A DNA stretch of 64,000 nt from Nitrospirota bacterium (GTDB lineage Bacteria > Nitrospirota > Nitrospiria > Nitrospirales > Nitrospiraceae): positions 95,422 to 159,421 of the forward strand of contig JBFLWP010000006.1 in the NCBI GenBank assembly GCA_040757595.1. Reading direction: 5' to 3'. The notes under the pieces were generated by a model, which saw only the letters and a program-made list of their open reading frames with translations, ran no database searches and was not told where the DNA came from. Shown piece by piece: positions 42,432 through 50,219 of the stretch; within the stretch, counting starts at the first letter, position 1; every line of letters begins with the position of its first letter. A program made the translations under genes and the position numbers.

Positions 42432-43411
42432 AGTTGCTGACGAGGGCCAGGATCGGGGTCGTGATGGGGGGGCGGTCGGCCGAACGGGAGATCTCGCTCC
42501 GGACGGGACGGGCCGTGCACCAGGCGCTGCTCCGGCGCGGGTACGACGCGGTGGCGATCGACGCGCGCGCCCCGCTCCTGCCGCAACTGCGGGCCAAGAA
42601 GGTGGGGCTGGTGTTCCTGGCCCTGCACGGGCCCGGCGGGGAGGACGGGACGATCCAGGGGCTCCTGGATTCGATCGGCATGCCCTACACCGGGTCCGGC
42701 GTCCGGGCCAGCGCCGTCGCCATGCACAAGGTGACGACGAAGGCGCTGCTGGCCTACCACGGGATTCCGGTCGCGTCCGGGACCGTGGTGCGGGCCGGCC
42801 AGGACGCCGGTCGCGCCCCGCTCCCGGCCGGCCTGCGCTGGCCGGTCGTCGTGAAACCGGCCTCCCAGGGCTCCACGATCGGGGTCTCGATCGTCCGCCG
42901 TCCGGCCGAATGGCTGCCCGCTCTGCGGCGCGCCCACGTCTACGACGAGGAAGCGGTCGTCGAGGCCTACATCCCGGGACGGGAAGTGACCGTCTCGGTC
43001 CTGGCGGGACGGCGGGAGCCGGTGGCCCTGCCGCCGGTGGAGGTCGTGGCGCCGGGCGGGTTCTACGACTACTCGGCGAAGTATCAGAAGGGACGGACTG
43101 GCTACCTCTGCCCCGCGCCCTTGTCCGCGTCGGTCACCGGACTGGTGCTCAAGCTGGCCGTGAAGACGTTCCTCGTCGTAGGCTGCGAGGGGGCGGCCCG
43201 GGTGGATTTCCGCGTGACGAAGCGGGGGCGGCCCTACGTCCTGGAGGTGAACACGATTCCGGGGATGACCGAGACCAGCCTGCTCCCGATGGCTGCGGCT
43301 CAGGCGGGCCTCGACTACGACTCGTTGACCGAGCGGATCCTGGAGTCGGCCCTCCAGCGGGCCAAGGCTTCCGGCGGGGCGGAGAAGATCTGGGGCGGGA
43401 GAGGCCTGTAA
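42389..43411 (+). CDS. ddl: D-alanine--D-alanine ligase
   Basis: 340 residues. ATP-grasp ligase: VVMGGRSAEREISLRTG, FLALHGPGGEDGTIQGLLD, PVVVKPASQGSTIGVSIV, EAYIPGREVTVSVL, EVNTIPGMTETSLLP. Makes the D-Ala-D-Ala used by MurF. ATG 42389 after GAGGGG gives an N-terminus (MRKKTHHRSPITHHELL) encoded largely by the repeat arm; TTG 42434 is an alternative start that would exclude it. Stop TAATG overlaps ftsQ. Confidence 0.92.
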   Translation: MRKKTHHRSPITHHELLTRARIGVVMGGRSAEREISLRTGRAVHQALLRRGYDAVAIDARAPLLPQLRAKKVGLVFLALHGPGGEDGTIQGLLDSIGMPYTGSGVRASAVAMHKVTTKALLAYHGIPVASGTVVRAGQDAGRAPLPAGLRWPVVVKPASQGSTIGVSIVRRPAEWLPALRRAHVYDEEAVVEAYIPGREVTVSVLAGRREPVALPPVEVVAPGGFYDYSAKYQKGRTGYLCPAPLSASVTGLVLKLAVKTFLVVGCEGAARVDFRVTKRGRPYVLEVNTIPGMTETSLLPMAAAQAGLDYDSLTERILESALQRAKASGGAEKIWGGRGL

Positions 43412-44340
43412 TGGGCTGGACGAAGCGAAGGAGCGGTCCGCGTCCCAACGTGCGGCGAAAGGGCGCTTCCCGGCCCGGCCCGATCGGCCGACGCTGGCAG
43501 GCCGTCCGTGTGAAGACGGAGCCGGGCTGGCTGCTCCTGTGGGCCGCCGGCCTTGCGATTCTGGGCTGGGGCTGGTCCGCGGCCTACGAGCGGGCCGAGC
43601 CGGTGCTGCACGAATGGCTGGAGATCCGCGAGGTGACGGTGACCGGCATCCGGCAGGTCACGAGGGCGGAAGTGCTGGAGCGGCTGGCCCTCGCGCCGGG
43701 CGAGACCCAGTGGTCGGTACGCCCTCAAGTCCTCGCGACGAGGCTGGAGGTGCATCCCTGGATCAAGCGGGCGGTCGTGTCCCGTTCGCTGCCGCACGGG
43801 CTCGACGTGGCGATCGTCGAGCGTCAGCCGGCCGCCGTGCTCCGGGCTCCTGGGCTGCGGCTTCTCCTCGACGGGGAGGGTTCCGTGCTGACGGTCCTGT
43901 CGCCCGGCGAGGACCCGGGCCTGCCCCTGTTGGTCGGCGTGGAGCCGGAGGGCCTCATGCAGGGGGAGGAGCGGGCCCGCCGCGCCGCGCAGACCGGCAT
44001 CAAGCTGGCCGGGCTGCTGGAGAACGAGTTCCCGGACCGGCCGGAGGTGGACCTGGGCAACCCGGACAACGCCGTCGCCTACGTCGGGGGGCTCCGGTTC
44101 CACTTCGGCCCCTCGCCGTTCGAGGAGAAGTGGGACCGGTACCGGAAAATCACCACCCATTGCACATCCGACCCTTTGCTACGACCCGTTGCCCAACGAG
44201 TTGCAACGGGTCTTCCGGAGCAAGGGGCTCCAGGCAATGGGTGCCCGGCCCGGCGTGTGGACCAGGGCGACGACTCGAACCGGAGCAACGAAGTGGACCT
44301 GCGCTATCCAGGCAAGGTGATCCTGCGCGAAAGGGGGTAA
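43411..44340 (+). CDS. ftsQ: cell-division protein FtsQ with a 30-codon palindromic insertion
   Basis: 309 residues. Cytoplasmic basic N-terminus, one TM helix (about 34-55), POTRA domain (IREVTVTGIRQVTRAEVLER, about 70-90), then the beta domain (FPDRPEVDLGNPDNAVAYVG). The C-terminal EKWDRYRKI…EVDLRYPGKVILRERG is typical of FtsQ. It is interrupted at residues about 248-278 by a 90-bp perfect-ended palindrome translated in frame (TTHCTSDPLLRPVAQRVATG…). The insertion sits near the segment that binds FtsB in other bacteria, so its tolerance is notable. It bridges early and late divisome proteins. Confidence 0.87.
   Translation: MGWTKRRSGPRPNVRRKGASRPGPIGRRWQAVRVKTEPGWLLLWAAGLAILGWGWSAAYERAEPVLHEWLEIREVTVTGIRQVTRAEVLERLALAPGETQWSVRPQVLATRLEVHPWIKRAVVSRSLPHGLDVAIVERQPAAVLRAPGLRLLLDGEGSVLTVLSPGEDPGLPLLVGVEPEGLMQGEERARRAAQTGIKLAGLLENEFPDRPEVDLGNPDNAVAYVGGLRFHFGPSPFEEKWDRYRKITTHCTSDPLLRPVAQRVATGLPEQGAPGNGCPARRVDQGDDSNRSNEVDLRYPGKVILRERG
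44154..44243. repeat. 90-bp palindromic element inside ftsQ
   Basis: Ends CACCCATTGC (44154-44163) and GCAATGGGTG (44234-44243) are perfect inverted repeats. Nested pairs CCCTTTGCT/AGCAAGGGG and ACCCGTTGC/GCAACGGGT continue the stem. Length is a multiple of three and contains no stop in the ftsQ frame. Confidence 0.75.
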
Positions 44341-44346
44341 CCAGCG

Positions 44347-45582
44347 GTGGCCAAACGAGATCATTTCCTGGTGGGGCTGGACATCGGCACGACGAAGATC
44401 TGCGCGCTCGTGGCCGAGGTCACGGAGGACAACACACTCGACGTCATCGGGGTCGGGTCGAGCCCGTCCCGGGGGCTGAAGAAGGGCGTGGTGGTGGACA
44501 TCGAGAGCACCGTCGAGTCCATCAAGAAGGCGGTGGAGGACGCGGAGCTGATGGCCGGGATCGACATCAACTCGGTCTACACCAGCATCGCCGGCAGCCA
44601 CATCTCCGGCGGCCATTCGCGCGGGGTCGTCACGTTGAACAAGAAGGAGGTCACCCGCGCGGACGTGCAGCGCGCGATCGAGACGGCGCGGGCCGTGGCG
44701 GTCGTGGAGCCGGACCGGCGGATCCTGCACGTCATCCCCCGGGAATTCATCGTGGACGACCAGGACGGCATCCGGGAGCCCCTGGGCATGTCCGGAGCCC
44801 GGCTGGAAGTGGACGTGCACATCATCACCGGCGCCGTCACGTCGGCCCAGAACCTCGTCAAGAGCGTGAACCGGGCCGGGCTCGACGTCATGGACATCGT
44901 GCTCCAGCCGCTGGCTTCCAGCCACGCCGTCCTGAGCGCGGAAGAGCAGGACCTGGGCGTGGCCATGATCGATCTGGGCGGCGGCACGACCGACCTCGCG
45001 ATCTTCGTGGAGGGGAGCATCCGCCACACGGCGGTGCTCCCGATCGGCGGCCAGCACCTGACCCGGGACATCGCGATGGGGCTGCTCACCTCCCAGACCG
45101 AAGCCGAGCGGATCAAGATCAAGCACGGGGCGGCCCTGCTGGACCTAGTGCGCGCGGACGAGACGGTGGAGGTGCCGGCGGTGGGCGACCGCCCCGCGCG
45201 GATGGTGCCGCGGCGCGACCTGGCGCAGATCATCCAACTGCGCGTAGAGGAGATGTTCGAGGTCGTGCGCGACGAGATCCGGCGGGCGGGCTACGAGGAG
45301 ATGCTGGGGGCCGGGGTGGTGATCACGGGCGGCACCTCCATGCTGGCCGGCATGCAGGAGGCGGCGGAGCGGGTCCTCAACCTGCCGGCCCGCCGCGGCG
45401 CGCCGCACGGGGTGGAGGGGTTGCGGGACATCGCGGGCACGCCCATGCACGCGACGGCGGTCGGCCTGATCCTCTACGCCCACCGGCACTCGGGCGAGAT
45501 GGAGACGGCCGGCCTGCGCGGTGGCCGCGGGGTGGGGCGGGTGTTCGGACGGATGCGGGCGTGGATGCTGGAGTTCTTCTAA
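44347..45582 (+). CDS. ftsA: cell-division protein FtsA
   Basis: 411 residues, actin-like ATPase. LVGLDIGTTKICALVAEV phosphate-1 motif, 1C domain with the SHISGGHSRGVV region, VAMIDLGGGTTDLAIFVEGS phosphate-2 and VVITGGTSMLAGM adenosine motif. The C-terminus ends in RMRAWMLEFF, an amphipathic membrane-targeting helix. It tethers FtsZ to the membrane. GTG start 6 nt after ftsQ. Confidence 0.94.
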   Translation: MAKRDHFLVGLDIGTTKICALVAEVTEDNTLDVIGVGSSPSRGLKKGVVVDIESTVESIKKAVEDAELMAGIDINSVYTSIAGSHISGGHSRGVVTLNKKEVTRADVQRAIETARAVAVVEPDRRILHVIPREFIVDDQDGIREPLGMSGARLEVDVHIITGAVTSAQNLVKSVNRAGLDVMDIVLQPLASSHAVLSAEEQDLGVAMIDLGGGTTDLAIFVEGSIRHTAVLPIGGQHLTRDIAMGLLTSQTEAERIKIKHGAALLDLVRADETVEVPAVGDRPARMVPRRDLAQIIQLRVEEMFEVVRDEIRRAGYEEMLGAGVVITGGTSMLAGMQEAAERVLNLPARRGAPHGVEGLRDIAGTPMHATAVGLILYAHRHSGEMETAGLRGGRGVGRVFGRMRAWMLEFF

Positions 45583-45583
45583 T

Positions 45584-45620
45584 CGGGCACGGGGTTCGAG
45601 GCGAGGGGCGAGAGGTTTGG
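45584..45620. repeat. single arm of GAGGCACGGGG-type repeat
   Basis: GGGCACGGGGTTCGAGGCGA followed by GGGGCGAGAGG between ftsA and ftsZ, without a mirrored arm. Confidence 0.4.
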
Positions 45621-45636
45621 GGAAAGGAGGGGCGCG

Positions 45637-46836
45637 ATGTTCTCATTCGAAGAGGAAGAGGCGAGACAGCCAGTCTCCATCAAGGTGCTCGGCGTGGGCG
45701 GGGCCGGCTGCAACGCGGTGAACACGATGATCACCACGGGGCTCAGCCACGTGGAGTTCATCGCGGCCAACACGGACGTCCAGGCTCTGACCCAGTCGCT
45801 GGCCGCGTTCAAGATCCAGTTGGGGCCGGAGCGGACCCGCGGGCTCGGCGCCGGCGCCAAGCCGGAGGTGGGCAAGGAGGCGGCGCTGGAGAGCAAGGAC
45901 GACATCATGGACAGTCTGAAGGGCGCCGACATGGTGTTCGTCACCGCCGGGATGGGCGGCGGCACCGGGACCGGCGCGGCCCCCGTGGTGGCCAGCCTCG
46001 CGCGGGAGTTGGGGATCCTGACGGTCGGGGTCGTGACCAAGCCCTTCAAGTACGAAGGGAACCGGCGGATGAGCCACGCCGAAGACGGGCTCCGCGAGTT
46101 GAAGAAGTACGTGGACACGCTGCTCGTGATCCCGAACCAGCGCCTGCTGGAACTCGTGGACAAGAAGATGCCGCTGCGGGAGGCGTTCAAAGTGGCGGAC
46201 GACGTGCTGCGCCAGGCTATCAAGGGCATCGCGGACGTGATCACGACCGCCGGCCACGTCAACGTGGACTTCGCCGACGTCCGGACCGTGATGACCTACA
46301 CGGGCCGTGCGGTGATGGGGATGGGCATGGCGCGGGGTGAGAACCGCGCCGTCGAGGCGGCGCAGAAGGCGGTCTCGAGCCCGCTCCTGGAGGACGGGAA
46401 CGTGGCCGGGGCCAGAGGCGTGCTGCTGAACATCACGGGCGGCCTCAACATGTCGCTGCACGAGGTGGACCAGGCGGCGATGATCATCCGGGACGCGGCC
46501 GACCAGGACGCCAACATCATCGTGGGCCAGGTGATCAACGAGGAGATGGGCGAGGACCTCGTGGTGACGGTGATCGCCACGGGATTCGAGCGCGAGGAGC
46601 AGCCTCAGAAGCAGCGGCCGCTCCTCGACCGGCAGACGACGGCGCCGGCCCATCAGCAGCCGGCCCTCGCCGGCACGCGCAGTGGGGCCCAGGCCGAAGC
46701 GCCGTCCCGGCGCAACCTGGACCGCCCGACGTTTCTCCGGAGGCTCACGGGCCGCCGGGAGGGGCAGGAAAATCTGGGCTTGACCATGGACGAGGAGTGG
46801 GACGTCCCGACGTTCCTGAGGAAGCAAGCGGATTGA
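45637..46836 (+). CDS. ftsZ: cell-division GTPase FtsZ with two C-terminal peptide motifs
   Basis: 399 residues. GTP-binding tubulin signature GGGTGTG at 107-113, AANTDVQAL, synergy loop [11 protein letters not shown]. The C-terminal linker holds one PTFLR motif ([12 protein letters not shown], about 361-372) and the protein ends with a second ([12 protein letters not shown], 388-399). The final one is the expected conserved peptide that binds FtsA and other partners; the first appears to be an extra copy. Forms the Z-ring. ATG after AAAGGAGGGG. Confidence 0.95.
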   Translation: MFSFEEEEARQPVSIKVLGVGGAGCNAVNTMITTGLSHVEFIAANTDVQALTQSLAAFKIQLGPERTRGLGAGAKPEVGKEAALESKDDIMDSLKGADMVFVTAGMGGGTGTGAAPVVASLARELGILTVGVVTKPFKYEGNRRMSHAEDGLRELKKYVDTLLVIPNQRLLELVDKKMPLREAFKVADDVLRQAIKGIADVITTAGHVNVDFADVRTVMTYTGRAVMGMGMARGENRAVEAAQKAVSSPLLEDGNVAGARGVLLNITGGLNMSLHEVDQAAMIIRDAADQDANIIVGQVINEEMGEDLVVTVIATGFEREEQPQKQRPLLDRQTTAPAHQQPALAGTRSGAQAEAPSRRNLDRPTFLRRLTGRREGQENLGLTMDEEWDVPTFLRKQAD

Positions 46837-46840
46837 AACC

Positions 46841-46854
46841 CGTGACGCGTCACG
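46841..46854. repeat. short palindrome CGTGACGCGTCACG
   Basis: Perfect 14-bp palindrome in the ftsZ-pgeF gap, the smallest member of the GTGACGNGTCAC dialect. Confidence 0.45.
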
Positions 46855-46861
46855 AGTCACG

Positions 46862-47578
46862 ATGTCGGCTGGTGTGATCACGGTTCCGAGCTTGGCGGAC
46901 GGGCGGGGGAACGTCCGCCACTTCTTCGGCACCAGGGGCCATCCCCGCGACCTCTCGGCCCCCTTCCGGCCCGTTCCGCGCGCCGTCGTGGCGGTCAAGC
47001 AGGTGCATGGGACCGACGCGCTGGTCCTGGACCGGCCTGTCTCGGCCGGCTCGGCCTTTGCCGGCGAATGGGATTCGCTGGTCACGAACCAGCCGGGGGT
47101 GCTGCTGACGGTCCGGACGGCCGACTGCGTGCCGGTCCTGATCCACGATCCGGTGCGTGGAGTTGTGGCGGCGGTCCACGCCGGCTGGCGCGGGGCGGTG
47201 GCCGGGATCGTCCGGCGCACGATCGGCGTGATGCGGCGGCGGTTCGGGTCCGAGCCGCGCGATCTGTCGGTGGGCATCGGTCCCTCGGTCGGCTCCTGCT
47301 GCTATGAGGTGGACGAGCCAGTGCTGCAACCGTTGCGTGCAGACTTTCCCGACTGGCGGGAGGTCGTCCGCGAGACGGGGCCGGGCAAGGCCAGGCTGGA
47401 CCTGCGCGAGCTCATCCGCCGCCAGGCGCGGGCGCTTGGGGTGGATGGGGTTCGCGTCTCGCTGGCCAACGTCTGCACGGTCTGCCACCCGGACCTCTTC
47501 CACTCCTACCGCCGCGAGGGCCGGGTCAACGGGACCATGGTCAGCGGGATCATGCTGACCCCTGCGAGGAAACGATGA
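46862..47578 (+). CDS. pgeF: PgeF/YfiH laccase-domain purine nucleoside phosphorylase-like
   Basis: 238 residues. Multicopper polyphenol oxidase/YfiH family: QVHGTDALVLD, DSLVTNQPGVLLTVRTADCVPVLI, VHAGWRGAVAGIV (metal His and Cys ligands), GPSVGSCCYEVDEPV, CHPDLFHSYRREGRVNG. Members act as peptidoglycan-editing factor and as purine nucleoside-cleaving enzymes. Commonly follows ftsZ in this type of cluster. The stop enters the next mirrored repeat. Confidence 0.88.
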   Translation: MSAGVITVPSLADGRGNVRHFFGTRGHPRDLSAPFRPVPRAVVAVKQVHGTDALVLDRPVSAGSAFAGEWDSLVTNQPGVLLTVRTADCVPVLIHDPVRGVVAAVHAGWRGAVAGIVRRTIGVMRRRFGSEPRDLSVGIGPSVGSCCYEVDEPVLQPLRADFPDWREVVRETGPGKARLDLRELIRRQARALGVDGVRVSLANVCTVCHPDLFHSYRREGRVNGTMVSGIMLTPARKR

Positions 47579-47668
47579 ATGATGAACGCGGAGCGATGAA
47601 TGGTGTAAGATTCCCTTCGTCATCCGGTCCTGGTTCTGCATTCATCCTTTTACGTTCCGCGTTCATCG
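47577..47668. repeat. mirrored repeat (GATGAACGCGGAGCG dialect)
   Basis: GATGAACGCGGAGCGATGAA on the left and CATTCATCC...CGTTCCGCGTTCATCGTT on the right. Same dialect as 3000-3133. Confidence 0.65.
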
Positions 47669-47672
47669 TTGA

Positions 47673-48395
47673 GTGAATGTGGCGGAGACACTCGATTCGG
47701 AGGCCGTCGGCCGGAACGTCAGGACGGTGCTCGAGAACATCCGGCGGTCGGCTCAACGGGCCGGACGACCGCCCGAGTCCGTCCGCCTGGTGGCGGCGAC
47801 CAAGTCCGTGCCGCCCGAGCCCATTCGCTGGGCGATCGCCGCAGGAGTGGGGATCCTCGGCGAAAACCGGCTGCAGGAGGCGCTCCCCAAGATCGAGGCG
47901 CTCGGCTCCGACGGCGTCAGTTGGCATTTTATCGGACGGCTGCAGCGCCGCAAGGTCAAGGCGGTGGTCGGTCTCTTCCGGCTGATCCATTCGGTGGAGA
48001 GCCTGGAGCTGGCGGAAGAGATCAACAGGCGGGCCGCGGAGGCGGGGATCGTCCAGCCGGTGTTGCTGGAAGTCAACGTCGGGGGGGAGGCGAGCAAGGG
48101 CGGATTCGCCCCGGAGGCCCTGGAAGAAGCGCTGGCCGCCATGGACGGGCTGCCGAGCCTGGCGGTGCAGGGCTTGATGGCGATTCCCCCGCCGTCGCCG
48201 GATGCGGAGGGCTCGCGGCTCCACCATCGGAGGCTCCGCGAGCTGGCCCGGTCCCTGGCGGGGGGCCGGTGGCTGCGGGTCCGGCTGGAAGAGATCTCGA
48301 TGGGGATGTCGCAGGACTATGAAGTCGCGATCGAAGAAGGAGCGACCTACGTCAGGGTCGGGACGGCGATCTTCGGGGCGCGGCCCGATGCGTGA
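47673..48395 (+). CDS. yggS: PLP homeostasis protein YggS
   Basis: 240 residues from GTG. Alanine-racemase-like TIM barrel: RLVAATKSVPPEPI with the PLP lysine, GENRLQEALPKI, WHFIGRLQRRKVKAVVG, LIHSVESLELAEEI, LEVNVGGEASKGGF, EISMGMSQDYEVAIEEGATY. YggS/YggS-family (PLPBP) proteins bind PLP and balance B6 vitamers and amino acids. Cytoplasmic, conserved with proC and yggT. Confidence 0.92.
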   Translation: MNVAETLDSEAVGRNVRTVLENIRRSAQRAGRPPESVRLVAATKSVPPEPIRWAIAAGVGILGENRLQEALPKIEALGSDGVSWHFIGRLQRRKVKAVVGLFRLIHSVESLELAEEINRRAAEAGIVQPVLLEVNVGGEASKGGFAPEALEEALAAMDGLPSLAVQGLMAIPPPSPDAEGSRLHHRRLRELARSLAGGRWLRVRLEEISMGMSQDYEVAIEEGATYVRVGTAIFGARPDA

Positions 48396-48440
48396 CGCGT
48401 CTCTCGTGAAGCGTGAAACGTCGCGGGCGACGAGATCCGA
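48393..48440. repeat. mirrored repeat (GCGTGAAGCGTGAAACG dialect)
   Basis: GATGCGTGACGCGTCTCTCG, TGAAGCGTGAAACGTCGCGG and GCGACGAGATCCGAG. Short copy between yggS and proC that leaves no good ribosome binding site for proC. Confidence 0.5.
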
Positions 48441-48441
48441 G

Positions 48442-49257
48442 ATGAAAAGGATTGCATTTATCGGCGCGGGCCAGATGGCGGAGGCCCTGCTGGCCGGCCT
48501 GCTCTCGACCGCCTCGTTCGATCCATCCTGCCTGTGGGCGACCGACACGAGCGCTGAACGCCGCGATCTCGTCAAGCGCCGGTTCGGCATCCGGGTCGGG
48601 GCCGACAATCCCGAGGCGGTGACCTGGGCCGACGCCGTCCTGTTGGCGGTCAAGCCGCAGGTGCTGGACGCGGTGCTGGAGGAGATCGCACCGGCCCTCT
48701 CGGACCGCCTGGTCATTTCGATCGCGGCGGGCGTGCCGATCGGCCGCATCCACGGGATCGTGGCCGGCCGGGCCGCGACGGGGCCCCGCATCGTGCGGGT
48801 GATGCCGAACGCGCCGGCGTTGGTCCGGGAAGGCATGTCGGTGCTGGCCTTCGGCCCCGACGTGACCGACGAGGACGAGCGCATGGCCCGGATGCTGTTC
48901 GAAGCCGTCGGGCGCGTGGCGGTGCTGGAGGAACGGTTGTTGGACGCGGTGACGGGCCTGAGCGGGAGCGGCCCGGCCTATGTCTTCACGGCGATCGAGG
49001 CGCTGGCGGACGGCGGCGTCAAGGCGGGGCTGCCCCGGTCCGTGGCCGAGCTGCTGGCCGCGCAGACCGTGCTGGGAGCCGCGCGGATGCTCCTGGAGAC
49101 CGGCGAGCATCCGGCCCGCCTGAAGGACCGGGTGGCCTCGCCCGGCGGGACCACGATCGCGGGGCTGCACGAGCTCGAACGGGGCCGGGTGCGGGCGAGC
49201 CTCATCGCCGCGGTGGAGGCCGCCGCGAACCGATCGAAGGAGCTGGGCTCGTCCTGA
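48442..49257 (+). CDS. proC: pyrroline-5-carboxylate reductase
   Basis: 271 residues. Rossmann motif IAFIGAGQMAEALLAGLL at residues 4-21, LLAVKPQVLDAVLEEI, RVMPNAPALVREGM, and the P5CR signature GLSGSGPAYVFTAIEALADG…SPGGTTIAGLHELERG. Last step of proline synthesis. ATG 48442 chosen at the start of the Rossmann strand. Part of the yggS-proC-yggT-divIVA run. Confidence 0.93.
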   Translation: MKRIAFIGAGQMAEALLAGLLSTASFDPSCLWATDTSAERRDLVKRRFGIRVGADNPEAVTWADAVLLAVKPQVLDAVLEEIAPALSDRLVISIAAGVPIGRIHGIVAGRAATGPRIVRVMPNAPALVREGMSVLAFGPDVTDEDERMARMLFEAVGRVAVLEERLLDAVTGLSGSGPAYVFTAIEALADGGVKAGLPRSVAELLAAQTVLGAARMLLETGEHPARLKDRVASPGGTTIAGLHELERGRVRASLIAAVEAAANRSKELGSS

Positions 49258-49276
49258 GCCTGTCGAGGGGGCGCCG

Positions 49277-49573
49277 ATGTTCATCGCCGGCAACGTCTTG
49301 GAGGGACTGGCCCGCGTGGCCGACTGGGTGCTGACCATCTACATGTGGGTCATCATCGCCCGGGCCCTCATCTCCTGGGTCAATCCCGACCCCTGGAATC
49401 CGATCGTGCGGTTCCTCGAACAGGCCACCGAGCCGGTCCTCGCGCCGATCCGTCGGCTGCTCGGCTGGCGCATGGGCGTTGACCTCTCGCCGGTCGTCGC
49501 GATCCTCGTCATCATCTTCTTGCAGTACGCGCTGGTGCAGTCGCTGTTCGAGATGGCGGCCCGCATGCACTAA
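49277..49573 (+). CDS. yggT: YggT family membrane protein
   Basis: 98 residues with two YGGT-type hydrophobic segments (VLTIYMWVIIARALISWV and the C-terminal VVAILVIIFLQYALVQ). Between them lies the family motif NPDPWNPIVRFLEQATEPVL-APIRRL. Inner-membrane protein of uncertain role, linked genetically to division and osmotic growth in several bacteria. Encoded between proC and divIVA as usual. Confidence 0.9.
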   Translation: MFIAGNVLEGLARVADWVLTIYMWVIIARALISWVNPDPWNPIVRFLEQATEPVLAPIRRLLGWRMGVDLSPVVAILVIIFLQYALVQSLFEMAARMH

Positions 49574-49587
49574 CCGAGAGGCTCACG

Positions 49588-50073
49588 ATGAAGATCACAC
49601 CGCTCGACATCCAGCAGATGCAGTTCAAGGTGCGGTTCCGCGGCTACTCGCGGCAGGACGTGGATCAGTTTCTGGAGGACGTCGCGCAGACCGTGGAGGG
49701 CCTGACCGGAGACAACGCGGCCCTGCGCGAGAAACTCGCGGCGACCGAGGAACAGTTGGCCAGCCTGAAAAAGGCCGAGGTGACGCTGGCCGGCGCGCTG
49801 GTGTCCGCCCAGGCCCTCACGGATGACCTGAAGCAGGCCGCCCAGCGCGAGGCCGAGCTCATCATGAAGGAAGCGGAGCTCAAGGCGTCCGAGCTGCTGC
49901 GGGAGGCCCGGGCGGAGCTGACCGGGTTGCAGCGGGATCTCTCCGATTTACGCAAGCAGCGTGCGCTGGCGATCGAGCGGCTGCGCGCGACGCTGCGAAC
50001 CTTCGAGCGGATCCTGGAAGTCGAGGAAGGAGAAGACGAGGCCGTGCATCACGCTGACCGCCGTGAGGCGTGA
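49588..50073 (+). CDS. divIVA: DivIVA domain protein
   Basis: 161 residues. N-terminal lipid-binding DivIVA motif ITPLDIQQMQFKVRFRGYSR then QDVDQFLEDVA, followed by a long coiled coil (about 40-140). Conserved Phe/Arg membrane-insertion residues are present. DivIVA-type proteins assemble at curved membranes at septa and poles. The last codons run into a mirrored repeat. Terminal gene of the dcw-linked run. Confidence 0.9.
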   Translation: MKITPLDIQQMQFKVRFRGYSRQDVDQFLEDVAQTVEGLTGDNAALREKLAATEEQLASLKKAEVTLAGALVSAQALTDDLKQAAQREAELIMKEAELKASELLREARAELTGLQRDLSDLRKQRALAIERLRATLRTFERILEVEEGEDEAVHHADRREA

Positions 50074-50217
50074 AGCTCGTGACACGTGACGAGTGACGCG
50101 CGAGAGGACCCGCGCGGAGACGCGAGGGGGAGGCGCGGCGGGCGACCCGTCCCCGCGTTTCTGCGCCTCTGCGTCGTCCGTACCCGTCACCTGTCACCCG
50201 TCACGCGTCACTCCTCG
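50072..50217. repeat. compound mirrored repeat (GTGACACGTGACGAG plus GCGGAGACGCG dialects)
   Basis: The outer arms are TCGTGACACGTGACGAGTGA and CCCGTCACCTGTCACCCGTC. The inner arms are CGCGCGGAGACGCGAGGGGG and CCCGCGTTTCTGCGCCTCTG. Two dialects are nested in one hairpin. Confidence 0.6.
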
Positions 50218-50219
50218 CA

